This document shows, piece by piece, positions 51,392 to 62,557 of a stretch of 64,000 nucleotides of DNA. The translations under genes were made by a program, and so were the position numbers. Under the pieces are notes generated by a model. It was not told where the DNA came from. It did not search any database and saw nothing but the letters and a program-made list of their open reading frames with translations. Within the stretch, counting starts at the first letter, position 1. Every line of letters begins with the position of its first letter. The DNA comes from Candidatus Methylomicrobium oryzae. Lineage in GTDB: Bacteria; Pseudomonadota; Gammaproteobacteria; Methylococcales; Methylomonadaceae. Location of the stretch: NCBI RefSeq assembly GCF_016745425.1, contig NZ_JAERVK010000001.1, forward strand, positions 1-64,000, in the 5' to 3' direction.

Positions 51392-51874
51392 TCAATCCCT
51401 GAAGTTGATATACTGCAGAGGCATCTCCAGCTTCTCCTGCTTCAGCATTTGAATCACCTCTTGCAGATCGTCGCGCTGTTTTCCGGTCACACGGACCTGA
51501 TCTCCTTGAATCGCGGCCTGCACTTTCAATTTTTTGTCTTTGATCATTTTGACAATCTTTTTGGCCAGCACCGAATCGATGCCCTGTTTAAGCGTGATTT
51601 CCTGACGCACGATCTTCCCGCTCGCTTTCGGTTCAGCAATGTCCATGCAGCCGATATCGACGCCGCGTTTGGTCAGCTTAGTCTGCACGATATCGAGCAT
51701 TTGCTGCAGTTGAAATTCCGAGCCGGAGGTCATCAGAAGCTTATTGTCGTTCAGTTCGTAGCTGGAGTTGGTGCCTTTGAAATCGAAGCGGGTCGAGACT
51801 TCCTTGTTGGCCTGGTCCACCGCGTTACGGACTTCTTGTTTGTCGAATTCGGAAACAATGTCAAAAGAGGGCAT
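51392..51874 (-). CDS. yajQ: YajQ family nucleotide-binding protein
   Basis: The 160-residue protein ([76 protein letters not shown]) is a full-length YajQ/DUF520 protein. Members bind nucleic acids or nucleotides, and in Xanthomonas c-di-GMP, to control gene expression. c-di-GMP binding here is inferred, but two c-di-GMP-type enzymes occur in the window. It is on the minus strand, convergent with ppiD. Confidence 0.95.
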   Translation of the reverse strand: MPSFDIVSEFDKQEVRNAVDQANKEVSTRFDFKGTNSSYELNDNKLLMTSGSEFQLQQMLDIVQTKLTKRGVDIGCMDIAEPKASGKIVRQEITLKQGIDSVLAKKIVKMIKDKKLKVQAAIQGDQVRVTGKQRDDLQEVIQMLKQEKLEMPLQYINFRD

Positions 51875-51966
51875 TTCGAAAGGGCGGCTGGTTAGAAAAA
51901 GAGATTTTACTATAATTCAGTAAGGGATAGATCACGAGTCTATCGGAATCAGTCTGGGGTCCAGTC

Positions 51967-52935
51967 ATGTTGAAATCCATGCATACCTTTCTAAGCCTTT
52001 GCCTGTGTCTATGTTGCCTGCTGATTTCATCCTGTCGGGAAAAGACTTTGCAGCCGCCGCTCAAAATCGGCACCAATAAATGGATTGGCTCTGAAACGTT
52101 ATATCTGGCACACAATCTACAGCTGTTCGATCCGCAGACGATCAGGCTGATCGAAATGCCTTCGGCGACTACCGTAGCGCGTGCGCTGCGCAGCGAGTCG
52201 TTGGATGTTGCGGCGCTGACGCTGGATGAGGCTTTGACATTGATGCAGTTCGTACCCGACTTGTGCATTATTTTGGTGATGGATCGTTCGGTCGGTGCCG
52301 ACGCCTTGCTCGCCAAACCGGGGATTCAAACACTCGCCGCGCTTAAAAGCAAACGTATCGGTGTTGAAAACAGCGCCGTCGGGGCGATTTTATTGGACGC
52401 GGCATTGAGAGCCGGAAACCTTCGGATCGGTGATGTAAAACTGGTACCGGCCGCGGTCAACCTTCATGAGCAGTATTATCTGAGTGATAAAGTTGATGCG
52501 CTGGTGACTTTCGAGCCGTATAAGTCGCGCTTGCTCGCTGCAGGCGCGCAAAACCTGTTTGACAGTAGAGATACGCCGGGTCTGATCATGGATGTATTAA
52601 TTACTCGGGCATCGGTCGTTCAACAACGCGAAACAGAACTTAAAGCGCTGATTGAGGCGCATTTTAAAGCGTTGAACCATGTTTATCGGCATCAAATGGA
52701 GGCGATGGACATCATTGCTTCGTATTTGGGTGTCGGACGGGATGATGTCGGTAGACTGGCCAAGGGGATCACGATTCCCGGTCTGGCGGATAACCGGCGA
52801 TTGCTGCTGGGCAAGCCGCCAGGATTGAAGGACGGCGTGGATAAATTGATTGGAATGATGCAGGAGCGGCAACTGTTGTTTATGAAGATCAAGAGCGACA
52901 ATATTTTAAACGGACAGCTGTTGCCCTATGAATAG
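51967..52935 (+). CDS. NitT/TauT-type substrate-binding lipoprotein
   Basis: The 322-residue protein has a lipoprotein signal (FLSLCLCLCCLLISSC, lipobox LISSC). A NMT1/TauA-like binding fold follows: PPLKIGTNKWIGSETLYLAH, RALRSESLDVAALTLDEALT, RIGVENSAVGAILLDAALRA, QYYLSDKVDALVTFEPYKSR, IGMMQERQLLFMKI. No ABC permease or ATPase is nearby. The gene is 124 bases upstream of, and in the same direction as, a large membrane-bound PAS/GGDEF/EAL gene. It may therefore deliver a ligand signal to that sensor; this is inferred. Confidence 0.82.
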   Translation: MLKSMHTFLSLCLCLCCLLISSCREKTLQPPLKIGTNKWIGSETLYLAHNLQLFDPQTIRLIEMPSATTVARALRSESLDVAALTLDEALTLMQFVPDLCIILVMDRSVGADALLAKPGIQTLAALKSKRIGVENSAVGAILLDAALRAGNLRIGDVKLVPAAVNLHEQYYLSDKVDALVTFEPYKSRLLAAGAQNLFDSRDTPGLIMDVLITRASVVQQRETELKALIEAHFKALNHVYRHQMEAMDIIASYLGVGRDDVGRLAKGITIPGLADNRRLLLGKPPGLKDGVDKLIGMMQERQLLFMKIKSDNILNGQLLPYE

Positions 52936-53059
52936 CCGGGTTCATCATGCTCACTGTCGGGCCGGGACAAAGAGTGACAGCCATCAGAACCTTCGCATCG
53001 AGCGCCGCGGTTTTTTGTTTCCCTCTGCAATCAATCCCGGATGAAATCGAGGTAACCGA

Positions 53060-56000
53060 ATGACCCGGACGACTTTCCGTTCTTACCGTCTCAAAATATG
53101 GCTGCCGCTGAGCAGTTTCTTGCTGTTTATTTGTTTGCTGTCCGGCGTCGTATGGGTCGATTACCACAATACGCGGGCGCTGATGCACCAGCGTACCGAA
53201 GCGACCGTACTGGATCTTTTAAAACGGCTGCAGATGCGTCTCGAAGACGCCATATCTAAGGACGAACAGGACGGTATCGATCAGGAACTCAACCTGATCG
53301 ATTTGCAGTCGGGCACCGAAGTGGTGGCCCTGATCAATGAGCAAGACGTGATTGCGGCATCCAACCGTTCTTTCTGGAAGGGCCGTTCTGCCGCGAATAC
53401 CCTGCCGGGATTCGATGCGGAACGTATGGCGCGAGTACGCCGCACCTTTCGTGTCGACTTGAGCTACGATCCGCAGAGTCACCGTTATGCCGCTTATGCG
53501 CCGGTACAGTTTCAGAACGATAAACAGGCGTTGCGCTCGCTGGCAATCGGCGTAGTCTATTACGTGTTCGATCATACCTACGTCGAAAGCGCTCTATGGC
53601 AGCAATTGGTTAACAACTATGCCCTGGTGTGGCTGGCCATTTTTGCGGCGCTCGTGCTGACCTGGTTTATCCGCGATTTTTTGGTGAACCGGCCGCTGAA
53701 TCTGCTGATGGCATTCGTCAAAAAAATTTCAGAAAACGATCCTTCGGTTAAAAATCCGTTGTCCGGAGAGGGTGAGTTAACGCAGTTTGGACGCATTCTG
53801 GAACAGAACCATCAGGCCCTGCAACATACTTTAAAAGCGCTCAAGCAGCGCGAACAGTTGTTGGCAGTGACTTTACAGTCGATCGGCAATGGCTTGATCA
53901 CGACCGACAGGCAGGGTTCTATTACGGGAATGAATCCGATTGCCGAACAGTTGACCGGCTGGCCGGCTGAAGAGGCCGCCGGCCAGCCGATCGAGGCTGT
54001 TTTCAACATCATGGACTCGGATACCGGAGAAACTCTTCTCTCGCCTATACGGCGCGTACTCGAAATAGGGCAATTAATCCCGCAAGCCGATGAAGTGCTT
54101 CTGTATTCACGACATGGCCGTTCGTTTCATATCGAACATAACGCCGCGCCTATCCGTGACGAAGAAGGGGGGTTATACGGCGTGATTCTGACGTTTAACG
54201 ATATATCGGATAAATATCTGTTGCGCGAGCAATTAAACTCGGAGAAACAATACCTTCAACATATTCTAAACAGTAATGCCACGGCCATTTATACGATGAG
54301 GTTAAAAGGCACGTGCCCGAACGGTCTTCAGTTCCATTATGGTTCGTCCCGGCTCGTAAAACTTTCGGGTTTTACCATTCATGAGTGGCAGACGCGGGAT
54401 GATTTATGGATTTCACGACTGCATCCCGATGATTTGCCTAAGGTCAAAAAAGGCATTCAACAAGCATTAATTAACGGCCGGGCATCGCTGGTTTATCGAT
54501 TTTTACGGGCCGATGACCATTATCGCTGGATCAAAGATCACCTGACGGCGTTAACGAATGCATCGGGTGAGGCTTATGAGCTAATGGGCGGCTGGATCGA
54601 CATTACCGAAACCCGGGAGGCCGAACAGAAAAGCCAGATGTTGGGCATGATGCTGGATCAATCGACCAACGAAATTCAGGTCATCGACAGCAAAACCCTG
54701 CATTTTCGGCATGTGAACCAAGGCGGCGTGGGGAATTTGGGGTATTCGCTGGATGAATTGGTCGGCATGACTTTGCTCGATGTTTATCCTGAATACGATG
54801 CGGAGGCTTTTGCGCGTTTGATTGCCCCGTTGCTTCTCGGAAAGCGATCGCAGTTGCGGTTTGAAACACTGCAGCGCCGCAGGGACGGTTCTTGTTATCC
54901 GGTTGAGGTCTGGCTGCAATTGCACCATGGCGACGAAGACTTGCTCATTGCGATTGCGCTCGATATCAGCCAACGCAAAGAACACGAGGAAAAAATCAAG
55001 CGCTTGAACAATTTCTATGCGATCTTGAGCAAAATAAACCAGGCCATCGTGCAGATAAAGAACGAGGATGACTTATTCACCCGTGTCTGTAATATCGCTG
55101 TAGAGCTTGACCATGTGCAAATGGCCTGGATCGGCAAACCGGATTCCGAAACGGAATTGATTGTGCCGGTTGCGGCAGCCGGCGATCAGGTGCATTATCT
55201 GGAAGGGTTGATTTTTTCCGTTAATCCGGATTTGCCCGAAGGCGCCGGACCGACGGGATGCGCTTATCGGGACATCCGTCTTATTGCGGTGAACGATTTT
55301 CAAAACGATTCGTTGACCGAGCCTTGGCAAAACACGGGCGGAAGCCGCTATGGCTGGCGCGCTTCCTGCGCGGTGCCGATTACGCTCAATCAACAGCCTT
55401 ATGCCGTGCTTAGCGTTTACGCCGATCAACTTGGCTTCTTCGATAAGGAAGTTCTGGATTTGCTGACCGAACTGAGCCTTGACCTGTCTTTCGCATTGGA
55501 GCTTTATGCTCGCGAAACGGTACGCTGGCAGGTTGAGCAAAAGATGGAGCTGTGGGCGAAAGTCTTTAGCCAAAACCAGGAAGCCGTGATCATTTCCGAC
55601 AGAAACAATCAAATCATTTCCGTAAACCAGGCGTTCACCCGCATTACCGGTTACCGAGAGCATGAGGTCCTGGGTAAAAATTCCTGGCAATTGTCCGGCG
55701 ATCCGCACAACAAGGATTTTTCCCGGTCTCTATGGAAGAGCCTGAATGAGAACGACTTCTGGCAGGGCGAACGGGTAGGGCGCAAAAAGGACGGCAGCTG
55801 CTATACCGAATGGCTGACCATCAGCGTGGTGCGGGACGAAGGCGGAGATATCGCCAATTACATCGCGATTTTCACGGACATCACTCAACTCAAGTCGGCG
55901 AAGCAGCAAATCGAGCATATGGCCCACTATGACGTGTTGACCCATTTGCCGAATCGTTTGTTGTTGAAGGCGCGGGTCGATCATGAGATTGCGATAGCCG

Positions 56001-57229
56001 ACCGCAACAAGCAAACCTTTGCTTTACTGTTTATCGATTTGGACCATTTCAAAAATATCAACGATGCGCTGGGCCACTCGGTCGGCGATCAGGTCCTGAT
56101 CGAGGTCGGCAAGCGGCTGTCGGCCGCGGTGCGTGAGGAAGATACCGTGGCTCGGGTCGGGGGCGACGAGTTCAACATTCAACTGGCCGATACCGACTGG
56201 CACGGCGCGGCAATCGTGGCGAAAAAAATTATCGCGGCGCTGGATGAACCGATCCATTACCAGCACTATCAGCTGTATATTCAGCCCTCGATCGGAATCA
56301 GCCTCTATCCGGAGAACGGTGACAATTTCGAAACCTTGACCCGGAACGCCGACACGGCGCTGTATAAGGCCAAGGAGCACGGGCGTAATCAATACCAGTT
56401 TTTTACGCCGGCCATGCAGCAGCAGACGCAGCGGCGTATGGCGATCGAAAGCCGTCTGCGCAATGCCCTGGAAGCCAAGGAACTGACAATTTATTATCAG
56501 CCGCAGATCGATGCCCAAAGCCAGCGTATTAACGGAGCGGAGGCTTTGCTGCGGTGGCACCATGCGGAATTGGGATGGGTCAGCCCGGCGGAATTCATTC
56601 CTGTCGCGGAGGAGTGCGGACTGATTCTATCGATCGGGGATTGGGTACTCGAACAGGCCATTATTCAGGCTCGGCGATGGCATCAGGAAGGCCATCGGAT
56701 ATCGATTGCGGTCAATCTGTCGCTGGCGCAATTTCGCGCCAATACGCTGGTCGAAACAGTCAGCTATTTTCTGGAAAAATATCAATTGCCGCCGCGTTTT
56801 TTGGAGCTGGAATTGACCGAAAGCATTGCGATGCACAACGTTGAGGCCGCCGTCGAGATTACCCGGCAGTTAAGCGGACTGGGCGTCGAGATTTCGATCG
56901 ACGATTTCGGTACAGGCTATTCTTCCCTGAGTTATCTGCAGCGGTTCTCGCTGAATAAACTGAAAATCGATCAATCTTTCACGCGCGGTATGATGATTAA
57001 CAAGGAAAGCGAAAACATTGTCGACGCAATCATCAGTCTGGCGAAGAGCTTGAAGATGAAGACCATCGCCGAAGGCGTCGAAACCGAGGGGCAATTGGCG
57101 ATGTATAAACAAAAAGCCTGCGACGAGATTCAAGGTTATTACTTTAGTAAACCGGTTCCGGCGGAGGAATTCGGCGAATTGCTCAAGTGTTTCCCTTTGT
57201 TTCCCGGCTCGCAAGATGTTGCCGGGTAA
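53060..57229 (+). CDS. Multi-sensor GGDEF-EAL protein (c-di-GMP turnover)
   Basis: The 1389-residue protein has two membrane segments (about 12-32 and 188-208) flanking a periplasmic domain. Several PAS domains follow (for example [20 protein letters not shown] and [20 protein letters not shown]), with a GAF domain between ([20 protein letters not shown]). The GGDEF domain carries an intact GGDEF at about residue 1034. The EAL domain has EALLRW (about 1160), LELTES and [10 protein letters not shown], so both activities look possible. The closeness of the binding lipoprotein gene suggests it senses a periplasmic ligand. Its end overlaps cca by 47 bases, tail to tail. Confidence 0.92.
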   Translation: MTRTTFRSYRLKIWLPLSSFLLFICLLSGVVWVDYHNTRALMHQRTEATVLDLLKRLQMRLEDAISKDEQDGIDQELNLIDLQSGTEVVALINEQDVIAASNRSFWKGRSAANTLPGFDAERMARVRRTFRVDLSYDPQSHRYAAYAPVQFQNDKQALRSLAIGVVYYVFDHTYVESALWQQLVNNYALVWLAIFAALVLTWFIRDFLVNRPLNLLMAFVKKISENDPSVKNPLSGEGELTQFGRILEQNHQALQHTLKALKQREQLLAVTLQSIGNGLITTDRQGSITGMNPIAEQLTGWPAEEAAGQPIEAVFNIMDSDTGETLLSPIRRVLEIGQLIPQADEVLLYSRHGRSFHIEHNAAPIRDEEGGLYGVILTFNDISDKYLLREQLNSEKQYLQHILNSNATAIYTMRLKGTCPNGLQFHYGSSRLVKLSGFTIHEWQTRDDLWISRLHPDDLPKVKKGIQQALINGRASLVYRFLRADDHYRWIKDHLTALTNASGEAYELMGGWIDITETREAEQKSQMLGMMLDQSTNEIQVIDSKTLHFRHVNQGGVGNLGYSLDELVGMTLLDVYPEYDAEAFARLIAPLLLGKRSQLRFETLQRRRDGSCYPVEVWLQLHHGDEDLLIAIALDISQRKEHEEKIKRLNNFYAILSKINQAIVQIKNEDDLFTRVCNIAVELDHVQMAWIGKPDSETELIVPVAAAGDQVHYLEGLIFSVNPDLPEGAGPTGCAYRDIRLIAVNDFQNDSLTEPWQNTGGSRYGWRASCAVPITLNQQPYAVLSVYADQLGFFDKEVLDLLTELSLDLSFALELYARETVRWQVEQKMELWAKVFSQNQEAVIISDRNNQIISVNQAFTRITGYREHEVLGKNSWQLSGDPHNKDFSRSLWKSLNENDFWQGERVGRKKDGSCYTEWLTISVVRDEGGDIANYIAIFTDITQLKSAKQQIEHMAHYDVLTHLPNRLLLKARVDHEIAIADRNKQTFALLFIDLDHFKNINDALGHSVGDQVLIEVGKRLSAAVREEDTVARVGGDEFNIQLADTDWHGAAIVAKKIIAALDEPIHYQHYQLYIQPSIGISLYPENGDNFETLTRNADTALYKAKEHGRNQYQFFTPAMQQQTQRRMAIESRLRNALEAKELTIYYQPQIDAQSQRINGAEALLRWHHAELGWVSPAEFIPVAEECGLILSIGDWVLEQAIIQARRWHQEGHRISIAVNLSLAQFRANTLVETVSYFLEKYQLPPRFLELELTESIAMHNVEAAVEITRQLSGLGVEISIDDFGTGYSSLSYLQRFSLNKLKIDQSFTRGMMINKESENIVDAIISLAKSLKMKTIAEGVETEGQLAMYKQKACDEIQGYYFSKPVPAEEFGELLKCFPLFPGSQDVAG

Positions 57230-58436
57230 AATCGTTGATCGCAGCAATGCGCGCCAGGCGGATCGCTTCGCCGATCTCCGGTCCCTTTAGGCCGCTGTTC
57301 AGTATGGAGGCGGTATCCGCTTCGGCACCGGCCCGCGCCGCGCCGCGCATGAATTCGGCTTGTGGGTAGGGCCGGTCTTCAAAGTCCTTGCGGCCTCTGG
57401 CATCCGCTTCGCACGCCGCTAAAAAATCGTCGAGCGAATGGCGGGGTTTAAATGCTCCAAGTGCGGCCAGTGTATCGGTCAGGGTGCCCGGCCGCAGTTC
57501 GCACGCCTTATGGCAATGGGTATGGAATTTGGCTACCTGCAGTGCCAGCGCTTTGAATGCGTTCGGCACGCGCAGGCGCGCGCACATTGCCTCCAGCACA
57601 CCGAGTCCGAGCTGCTCGTGTCCGTAGTGATGCGGCCAGTTGTCCTTCGGCGTGACCCCTTTGCCCAGATCGTGCGTCAGCGCGGCGAACCGGACGATGG
57701 GTTTATCGGACAGCCGTGCGGCCTGTTCCAGGCACATCAGCGTATGCACGCCGGTATCGATTTCCGGATGATGTTTCTCGGGCTGCGGCACGCCGAACAG
57801 GCGGTCGATTTCCGGAAACACGGCCGCGAGCGCGCCGCAGTCTCTGAGCGTCCGGAAAAATGCGGCCGGGCCGGGTTCTTTCAGAGCTTTCGCCAACTCG
57901 GCCCAGACCCGTTCCGGGACCAGAAAGTCGGCTTCGCCGGCCGTGACCATCCGCCGCATCAGCGCGAGCGTTTCCGGCGCGATCGTGAAGCCGAGCGGCT
58001 GATAGCGCGCCGCAAAGCGGGCAATCCGCAGAATCCGTACCGGATCTTCCGCGAAAGCCGGAGAAACATGGCGCAAAATACGCGTTTCAAGATCGGCGCG
58101 GCCGCCGTACGGGTCGACCAGCCGGCCATCCGCGGTCATCGCCATTGCATTGATCGTCAGATCGCGGCGCAGCAAATCCTGTTCCAGGGTGACATCCGGT
58201 GCCGCATTTACCGCAAACCCCCTGTAGCCAGGGGCGGTCTTGCGCTCGGTCCGGGCCAGCGCGTATTCTTCGTGGCTGTCCGGATGCAGGAATACCGGGA
58301 AGTCCTTGCCTACAGGCCTGAATCCCCTGCGTATCATCGACTCGTTCGTCTCGCCGATTACGACCCAATCGCGTTCTTCGACCGGAAGGTTCAGCAAACT
58401 GTCGCGCACCGCGCCGCCGACTAGATAAATTTCCAT
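57183..58436 (-). CDS. cca: Multifunctional CCA tRNA nucleotidyltransferase
   Basis: The 417-residue protein begins [20 protein letters not shown] and has [35 protein letters not shown], a helix [19 protein letters not shown] and an HD-type domain ([20 protein letters not shown]). This is the bacterial-type class II enzyme with HD phosphohydrolase domain. It adds or repairs tRNA 3' CCA. The start at 58436 fits the family; longer in-frame extensions are not homologous. No clear ribosome-binding site. Its 3' end overlaps the EAL gene. Confidence 0.96.
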   Translation of the reverse strand: MEIYLVGGAVRDSLLNLPVEERDWVVIGETNESMIRRGFRPVGKDFPVFLHPDSHEEYALARTERKTAPGYRGFAVNAAPDVTLEQDLLRRDLTINAMAMTADGRLVDPYGGRADLETRILRHVSPAFAEDPVRILRIARFAARYQPLGFTIAPETLALMRRMVTAGEADFLVPERVWAELAKALKEPGPAAFFRTLRDCGALAAVFPEIDRLFGVPQPEKHHPEIDTGVHTLMCLEQAARLSDKPIVRFAALTHDLGKGVTPKDNWPHHYGHEQLGLGVLEAMCARLRVPNAFKALALQVAKFHTHCHKACELRPGTLTDTLAALGAFKPRHSLDDFLAACEADARGRKDFEDRPYPQAEFMRGAARAGAEADTASILNSGLKGPEIGEAIRLARIAAINDFTRQHLASRETKGNT

Positions 58437-58527
58437 ATTCGATGACTTTATTTGATGATATCTCTTAGCATACCATAGACGGCGTAAAGGCGGCATTGGG
58501 CGGCCGTCAACGGCTTTAGGAGGCAAA

Positions 58528-59319
58528 GTGAGCGTTTTATTTTCGGCCGGCCTGCTGCTGGGTGCCGTCGCCGGCTTGTTTGCGGGACTTTTCGGCATCG
58601 GCGGCGGCCTGATCATGGTGCCGGTGCTGGCGATGCTGTTTGCAGCGCAGGGGGTCGCCCAGGGACAGGTAATGATCATGTCGGTCGCGACTTCATTGGC
58701 GACGATCATCCTGACCTCGATCGCATCGGTGATCGCGCACCATCGGCTCGGCGCGGTGATCTGGGACAAGGTTTGGCGCCTGGTGCCCGGCATCATGGCG
58801 GGGGCGGTGCTCGGCGCGGTGATTGCAGACCGGATTTCGGGTGAGGCATTGCGGTTCGTGTTCGTTATTTATCTGTTGTATGCGGCGCTGCAGTTGGCGC
58901 TGCAAAGAAAGCCGAACGTCGGCGGGAAACCTTCTTCGCGGCTTCAGGATCACGCGATGGCATTATTGACCGGCGGTCTATCGGCAATTATCGGGATTGG
59001 GGGCGGCACCCTGACTGTGCCGTATCTGGTACATTTCCAGATTCCCATCCGGAACGCGGTCGCGGTGTCCAGCGCCTGCGGGCTGCCGATTGCGGTTGCC
59101 GGAACCGCCGGTTATATCCTGCTGGGTTTCAAGGCGCCGCTGTTGCCCGAATGGAGTTTGGGTTATATTTATCTCCCTTCGTTCGCCGGAATCGTATTGA
59201 CCAGCGTACTCACCGCGCCGATCGGCGCGAAGCTAGCCGGGCTCATTCCGGCGCAAAAACTGAAACGTTATTTTGCGTTATTGCTGCTGATCATGGCGGC
59301 CAAAATGATCTGGCTCTAG
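58528..59319 (+). CDS. TauE/SafE-family sulfite/organosulfonate exporter
   Basis: A GTG start follows AGGAGG. The 263-residue protein has eight hydrophobic segments with the repeated signature [20 protein letters not shown] and [20 protein letters not shown] typical of the TauE/SafE (PF01925) family, each GIGGG in one half of the duplicated fold. Members export sulfite, sulfoacetate or related anions; the substrate here is unknown. It is divergent from cca. Confidence 0.9.
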   Translation: MSVLFSAGLLLGAVAGLFAGLFGIGGGLIMVPVLAMLFAAQGVAQGQVMIMSVATSLATIILTSIASVIAHHRLGAVIWDKVWRLVPGIMAGAVLGAVIADRISGEALRFVFVIYLLYAALQLALQRKPNVGGKPSSRLQDHAMALLTGGLSAIIGIGGGTLTVPYLVHFQIPIRNAVAVSSACGLPIAVAGTAGYILLGFKAPLLPEWSLGYIYLPSFAGIVLTSVLTAPIGAKLAGLIPAQKLKRYFALLLLIMAAKMIWL

Positions 59320-59357
59320 CCGGATTTATTTCACATGCATGACAACTTGGGTATTTA

Positions 59358-59876
59358 ATGAATAAAAATGGGCTGGAACGGATAAGATTGACTCCCCGCA
59401 TATGGTTTTTTCTGGGATTCTTCGGCTGCGTTTTTCTGTTGTCGATGGGCGCTTATTTCCAGTTCGTCGGCGGGTTGGAGCCGTGCCCGTTGTGCATATC
59501 TCAGCGTATCGGAATCTTGCTGACCGGGGTCGTGTTCCTGATTGCCGGACTGCATAATCCGGGCCGCGCCGGCATCAAAGTTTATGCGATTTTGGGAACG
59601 CTCGCCGCAGTGGGCGGCGGCGCGGTATCGGTCCGGCATGTCTGGCTGCAGCATCTGCCTCCCGAAGAAGTGCCCGAGTGCGGACCGGGGCTCGAATACG
59701 TATTCAACAATTTTCCGCTGACCGAAACGCTGAAATTGATGCTGAACGGTACGGGCGATTGCGCAAAAGTCGATTGGACTTTCTGGGGGCTGAGCATGCC
59801 GGCCTGGACCTTGATTGCCTTTTTAATGCTGGCGGCGCTGAGTCTGCTGCAGTTTTGGAATGCCAGGCCGAATTGA
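59358..59876 (+). CDS. dsbB: Disulfide bond formation protein DsbB
   Basis: The 172-residue protein has four membrane segments, the first redox pair in EPCPLCISQRIGILL, and the second pair in the periplasmic loop (VPECGPGLEYVFN ... NGTGDCAKVDW), plus VRHVWLQHLP near the quinone site. DsbB re-oxidises DsbA using ubiquinone. The length and topology are typical. It lies 38 bases after the TauE/SafE gene and may share its transcript. Confidence 0.95.
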   Translation: MNKNGLERIRLTPRIWFFLGFFGCVFLLSMGAYFQFVGGLEPCPLCISQRIGILLTGVVFLIAGLHNPGRAGIKVYAILGTLAAVGGGAVSVRHVWLQHLPPEEVPECGPGLEYVFNNFPLTETLKLMLNGTGDCAKVDWTFWGLSMPAWTLIAFLMLAALSLLQFWNARPN

Positions 59877-60228
59877 TCGGAATCTTCGGGGGACTGATTC
59901 CGAGCGCCTCATTATTGAGTGCGACATGCGGCGTAACCCATCCAGGCTCCGGCAAAACGGAGCATTCGATAGGGGGCGAAGCCGGTTTTTCGTTGGCCGT
60001 TTTTATTTTAAACAGCGTATTTTCTTCCCGGGCTTGACAAGTTATGCACTGGTTTGAACTTGTGTTTCGGCGGCGGCTTTTATCCGGCCAAGGTATTCGA
60101 ATCGGCGCTTCAATACTTTTTATGTGTTTCCAACTCATTGATATAAAATGAAAATGTGGCTAGGCTAGTTTTTAGCCAAATTAACAAAACCACAATAAAA
60201 ACCGCAATTAAGCGTCATTGAAAAGTAT

Positions 60229-60263
60229 TTTTCCACAGACTTATCCACAGCTTTTGTGGGTAA
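60229..60263. promoter_or_regulatory. Cluster of three DnaA-box-like sites upstream of priA
   Basis: In the 59877-60325 gap, TTTTCCACA (60229-60237), a perfect DnaA box TTATCCACA (60241-60249) and the inverse box TGTGGGTAA (60255-60263) lie within 35 bp. The spacing is 12 bp start to start between the first two. The rest of the gap is AT-rich near 60120-60230 and holds no gene. It may regulate priA or act as a DnaA-binding locus. Confidence 0.6.
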
Positions 60264-60325
60264 CTCCGAGTTGTCCTCAAGATAGAGCAACTTAGCGGTC
60301 ATTTTTAATTCCCGTTTCAATTTTT

Positions 60326-62557
60326 ATGGCAAAGTTGCAGGAAAAGGCAGCGCCGATTCTCCGCGTGGCGGTCGATGTGCCGCTGTACCGTTTATTCGAT
60401 TACGAAATTCCGGAAACAATCGCTGCGGAACGGCTGAAGCCCGGCCTTCGCCTGTCGGTGCCGTTCGGCAGGGCTCAAAAGACCGGCTATCTGGTCAGCC
60501 TGGAGGAGCGCAGCGAAGTGAGCGGGGTTCGGCTAAAACCCATAGACGGCGTGCTCGATCGGGAACCTTTGCTGTCGCCGGGCGATTTGCGTCTCCTGCA
60601 TTGGGCGGCGCGCTACTATCATCATCCGCTCGGTGAAGTCTTTGCTTCAGCGTTTCCCTCGGGGCTTCGGCAGGGCAGAACTGCCGTGCTCGAACGGCCG
60701 GTACGGTATATGCTGAGCGCCAAAGGCCGGGAGTTCGAATCGGAATTATTGCAAAGAGCGCCGAAGCAGAAGCTGTTGCTGGAAGTATTCCGGCAGTGCC
60801 CGGATGCTTTATCCGAGGCCGAACTGGCGGCGTCGGTCGATAATTGGCGGCCCGCCCTGAAACAACTGGCGGCGAAAGGGCTGGTGAAATTTGATGATTC
60901 CGCGATATCGGCCGCCGTTGCCGAAACGCCGCCGGTCAAGGGCAATCCGATCGTATGCAACCCCGAGCAGACGGCCGCCGTCGCCGAGGTCTGCGCGGGA
61001 CTTGACCGTTTCGGCGTATTCCTGCTCGAAGGCGTGACCGGCAGCGGCAAGACCGAAGTATACATGCAGATCATCGGGAAGGTGCTCGAACGCGGTCTGC
61101 AGGTGTTGGTGCTACTGCCCGAAATCACCCTGACGCCGCAGCTCGAAAACCGCTTCAGGCAGCGTTTTGCGGTCGACATCGAAGTCTCGCATTCGAAACT
61201 AACCGATGCCCAGCGCCAGAACGCCTGGCTATCGATGCAGCAGGGTGCGGGCGCGATCCTGCTCGGCACGCGTTCGGCGCTGTTTACGCCGCTGCCGAGG
61301 CTCGGCCTGATCATTCTGGACGAGGAGCATGATGCCTCCTTCAAGCAGCAGGAAGGCTTTCGTTTTTCCGCCCGCGATGTCGCGGTAGTCCGCGCCAAAC
61401 TGGCCAATGTGCCGGTGTTGCTCGGCTCGGCGACGCCATCGCTGGAAAGCCTGTATAACGCGCAAGCTGGGCGTTACCGCCTGCTGCAGCTGCCGAACCG
61501 TGCCGGCAACGCGGCGGCGCCTGCGGTCCGTTTGCTCGACATCCGCAACAAGTCCCTGCATGAAGGCATCTCCGAACCGTTGTTTGCGGAGATCCGGCAG
61601 ACGCTTGAGAAGGGTGAGCAGGTGCTGTTGTTTCTGAACCGGCGCGGCTTCGCGCCGAGGCTGATCTGCCACGATTGCGGCTGGGTTGCCCGCTGCACCC
61701 ATTGCGATGCGAATCTGGTGATCCATTTTCGCGAACAAAAGCTGCGCTGTCACCATTGCGATGCGGAACAGCCGCTGGTCAAAAGCTGCCTTTCCTGCAC
61801 CGGCAGCTCCTTGAGGCCGCTGGGACTCGGCACCGAGCGGGTCGAACAAATCCTGCCCGAGCTGTTTCCGGATAAAGCGGTCGTCCGACTCGACCGCGAC
61901 ACCACGCAGCGCAAAGGTTCGCTCGAAAACTATCTGCGGCAGATAAACGAAGGCCGGGCGGACATCATCCTGGGCACGCAAATGCTCGCGAAAGGCCATC
62001 ATTTTCCGAATGTGACGCTGGTTGCGATCCTCGACACCGACAGCGGCCTCTACAGCATCGATTTTCATGCCGCCGAAAAACTCGCGCAGATGATCGTCCA
62101 GGTGATCGGGCGCGCCGGCAGGGCGGACAAGCCTGGTTCCGTCATCCTGCAGACCCGGCATCCCGAGCATCCGTTGTTGACCACGCTGATCCGCGAGGGT
62201 TACAACGGTTTCGCGAGGCAGGCATTGGCCGAGCGCAATGCGGCTGCGTTGCCGCCGTTCAGCCATCAGGCGCTGTTTCGGGTTCAGGCCGGCGATCCTT
62301 TCAAGCCCAAGGCGTTTCTGGAAGCAGTGAAAAACTTGGCCGCCGCCAAGCAGACCGGCGGAACGCTGGTGCTGGGGCCGGTGGCCGCGCCCATGGCGAA
62401 GCGGGCCGGTTCGTACCGTTACCAACTGCTGCTGCAGGATGCGAACCGCCAGGCGTTACAGCAATTGCTGGATCGCCTGCTGCCTGAAATCGACAAAATC
62501 AAAAAGGAAAAAAATCTGCGCTGGTCGCTCGATGTCGATCCGGTGGATTTGTATTGA
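60326..62557 (+). CDS. priA: Primosomal protein N' (replication restart helicase PriA)
   Basis: The 743-residue protein has an N-terminal 3'-DNA-binding domain (RVAVDVPLYRLFDYEIPETI) and the helicase motifs FLLEGVTGSGKTEVYMQIIG (Walker A), LILDEEHDASFKQQEGF and LLGSATPSLESLYNAQAG. A cysteine-rich zinc region follows (LICHDCGWVARCTHCDANLV, LRCHHCDAEQPLVKSCLSC), then ILGTQMLAKGHHFPNVTLVA and VIQVIGRAGRA-type motif VI. It reloads the replicative helicase at stalled forks. The length agrees with the family. A DnaA-box cluster lies 63 bases upstream. Confidence 0.97.
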   Translation: MAKLQEKAAPILRVAVDVPLYRLFDYEIPETIAAERLKPGLRLSVPFGRAQKTGYLVSLEERSEVSGVRLKPIDGVLDREPLLSPGDLRLLHWAARYYHHPLGEVFASAFPSGLRQGRTAVLERPVRYMLSAKGREFESELLQRAPKQKLLLEVFRQCPDALSEAELAASVDNWRPALKQLAAKGLVKFDDSAISAAVAETPPVKGNPIVCNPEQTAAVAEVCAGLDRFGVFLLEGVTGSGKTEVYMQIIGKVLERGLQVLVLLPEITLTPQLENRFRQRFAVDIEVSHSKLTDAQRQNAWLSMQQGAGAILLGTRSALFTPLPRLGLIILDEEHDASFKQQEGFRFSARDVAVVRAKLANVPVLLGSATPSLESLYNAQAGRYRLLQLPNRAGNAAAPAVRLLDIRNKSLHEGISEPLFAEIRQTLEKGEQVLLFLNRRGFAPRLICHDCGWVARCTHCDANLVIHFREQKLRCHHCDAEQPLVKSCLSCTGSSLRPLGLGTERVEQILPELFPDKAVVRLDRDTTQRKGSLENYLRQINEGRADIILGTQMLAKGHHFPNVTLVAILDTDSGLYSIDFHAAEKLAQMIVQVIGRAGRADKPGSVILQTRHPEHPLLTTLIREGYNGFARQALAERNAAALPPFSHQALFRVQAGDPFKPKAFLEAVKNLAAAKQTGGTLVLGPVAAPMAKRAGSYRYQLLLQDANRQALQQLLDRLLPEIDKIKKEKNLRWSLDVDPVDLY

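Noticed and set aside
57183-58796. A 537-residue form of cca starting at 58796
   Set aside because: The added N terminus runs through the intergenic region and the TauE/SafE gene on the other strand. The family start [13 protein letters not shown] is at 58436.
60120-60263. Chromosomal origin of replication
   Set aside because: Only three DnaA-like boxes are present, and dnaA, dnaN, mnmG or parAB are not nearby. It is kept only as a DnaA-binding candidate.
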